A stretch of DNA of 44,446 bases from Gemmataceae bacterium (GTDB lineage Bacteria > Planctomycetota > Planctomycetia > Gemmatales > Gemmataceae). A program made the translations under genes and the position numbers. Within the stretch, counting starts at the first letter, position 1. Each line of letters starts with the position of its first letter. A model generated the notes under the pieces. It saw nothing but the letters and a program-made list of their open reading frames with translations. It had not been told where the DNA came from and searched no databases. The stretch spans positions 1-44,446 of the forward strand of contig JAOAAA010000013.1 of NCBI GenBank assembly GCA_026419115.1, in the 5' to 3' direction. Shown in pieces: positions 43,311-44,446 of this stretch.

Positions 43311-44446
43311 TCACTTGGTGAGTACTCGGAACAATGCAGGGTTCGTCACACCTTCTTGTCCCTCGGTGGTGAGGTAACGGGCATAAACAGCATGACAACC
43401 GAGCAAAGGTTTGTTCCAATCGAAATTCCAAGGGGCCTCCTTCACTTCGGCAATGACCAAATCACCAACGTAGTAGGTCACTTTTTTGAGTTTGGTTGCC
43501 GGTTGAATCGACACGGATAACTTGACCCCTTGTCCGGCGGGGACGCGAAAATCCCGCGATTTTTTCGGCTCGAATGCCGCTAACTTCTGAGAGCGATCGG
43601 CCAAGGTGGCTTCGAGTTGAACGGGGGATTTGTTCGCCGACCAAGCGCGCCAGACCTCGGCCGTGGCTTTATCGGGTAACCAAACGGCTTTTTCTTTTTC
43701 GCCTTTATAATCGGCCCAAGAGGCAATCGTGGCGAAATTTCCTTCGGTGGTGCTCCGATCGCCCAAATACCCCTGTTCGAGTTTGATGGGTTTGAGAGTA
43801 ACCGGTCCTTGCGAGGGGTCCGCATCCATAGGCAACCGCAGTCGAACGATCGCCTTGATCCACGCGACTTGCAAAGTGCCGGCGTTTCCCCAATCGTGAG
43901 CGCAACCATGCTGTAAGCCCAATCCCCAAGGCAAGCCTTCTTTGCGGGCGGGCAGGTAGTATTGGTCAATGGCAGGGAGCATTTTGAAATCGTCGGGGAT
44001 CGCTCCCATTGTGAAAAGCAAGGGAACTTTTTTGCCTTCGGCATCGAGCTTGGCCGGATCGTATACCCAACTACAATCGACGCAGGTCGTCAAGGTTTTG
44101 GTCGGCTGGCGAATCAGCACTTGAGTGACCATCCCCCCTGCCGAATGCCCCGTTCCCACACAGGGAGCATGAACCAATTCGGGGTGTTTACTTTTCTCGG
44201 CAAAATCCTTGAGACTATCTTCTAGCGCCCTTGCGAGCTTATCGGGACGGTTGTTGGCCTTTCGATCGATGCTCATCACTACATGAGCAAAATCGAGTTC
44301 GCGGCACAAGTCGGCCCAACGATCATCGGTTTTGAATTGGGCATTCATCGCATGGACAATGATTCCGCGAACGAGTTTGGTATTGGGGATAATAATATCG
44401 GCCCGCACGGGTCCGTAATCGCCTCCCCAAGTTTGCTCCTCTGCCC
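43311..44446 (-). CDS. Alpha/beta hydrolase with C-terminal Ig-like domain, 5' end cut
   Basis: The frame is open to the right edge (upstream residues read EEQTWGGDYGPVRADIIIP), so the apparent GTG at 44408 is internal and the true start lies outside. The visible 378 residues hold an alpha/beta hydrolase core with the nucleophile elbow GTGHSAGGMV, a likely acid in VDCSWVYDP or further on, and a candidate catalytic histidine in QHGCAHDWGNAGT. The C-terminal segment (about 100 residues, FRVPAGQGVKLSVSI then VTYYVGDLVIAEV) looks like a bacterial Ig-like domain. Such planctomycete proteins are usually secreted esterase-like enzymes; substrate unknown. It converges on fabF. Confidence 0.8.
   Translation of the reverse strand, partial: AEEQTWGGDYGPVRADIIIPNTKLVRGIIVHAMNAQFKTDDRWADLCRELDFAHVVMSIDRKANNRPDKLARALEDSLKDFAEKSKHPELVHAPCVGTGHSAGGMVTQVLIRQPTKTLTTCVDCSWVYDPAKLDAEGKKVPLLFTMGAIPDDFKMLPAIDQYYLPARKEGLPWGLGLQHGCAHDWGNAGTLQVAWIKAIVRLRLPMDADPSQGPVTLKPIKLEQGYLGDRSTTEGNFATIASWADYKGEKEKAVWLPDKATAEVWRAWSANKSPVQLEATLADRSQKLAAFEPKKSRDFRVPAGQGVKLSVSIQPATKLKKVTYYVGDLVIAEVKEAPWNFDWNKPLLGCHAVYARYLTTEGQEGVTNPALFRVLTK

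Noticed and set aside
43032-43520. 162-codon plus-strand frame in the spacer after fabF
   Set aside because: It runs into the antisense of the hydrolase gene and has no recognisable feature; it overlaps repeat- and hairpin-rich non-coding DNA.

Overview
The window looks like chromosome from a planctomycete (Planctomycetota, Gemmatales-like). The evidence is three secreted proteins of the prepilin-leader DUF1559 family, a large PVC-type propeller/HEAT/cytochrome c protein, many small lipoproteins and signal-peptide proteins, weak or absent Shine-Dalgarno sites at many genes, and several GTG/TTG starts. Base composition is moderate and genes lie on both strands in short runs. No rRNA, transposase, integrase or CRISPR array was recognised; one tRNA gene is present.

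Layout. Positions 1-4116 (minus) carry an RNA-processing run: mnmA, a YhaM-like 3'-5' exoribonuclease and rnr (RNase R, running off the left edge). Positions 4349-10632 (plus) hold a secreted hypothetical, an iron-type alcohol dehydrogenase, a second secreted hypothetical, gluQ, a receiver/HD-GYP regulator, a strongly charged disordered protein and tRNA-Arg(CCG). Next come argG (minus), then a secreted beta-propeller protein closely followed by hemD, manA, a lipoprotein and a CNNM/CBS membrane protein (plus). A DUF1559 gene (minus) is preceded by 750 bp of AT-rich gene-free DNA with a 26-bp tandem repeat, then larE (minus), a HEAT-repeat protein (plus) and an aldose epimerase (minus).

Positions 22770-30577 carry a compact type I-G (formerly I-U) CRISPR effector operon: cas3 (helicase then HD), csx17/cas8g, csb1/cas7 and csb2/cas5-cas6. 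There are no adaptation genes and no array in the window. Directly downstream, in the same orientation, is the C-terminal end of a flavin amine oxidase whose N-terminal part is missing, so the cassette appears to abut a broken host gene. A helical/DsrE fusion protein, two closely related DUF1559 genes flanking a small lipoprotein, the PVC cytochrome and an NHL/sugar-dehydrogenase fusion follow. The right end has acpP-fabF and, on the minus strand, an alpha/beta hydrolase cut by the edge.

A striking genome-level feature is the repeated presence of short, diverged local duplications ('echoes') in gene-free stretches. They are 13-49 bp long with periods of about 13-78 bp. Six of them copy the last bases and stop codon of the upstream gene into the spacer behind it. 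They are listed individually. I could run no searches, so family names rest on recognised motifs and remembered family consensus.
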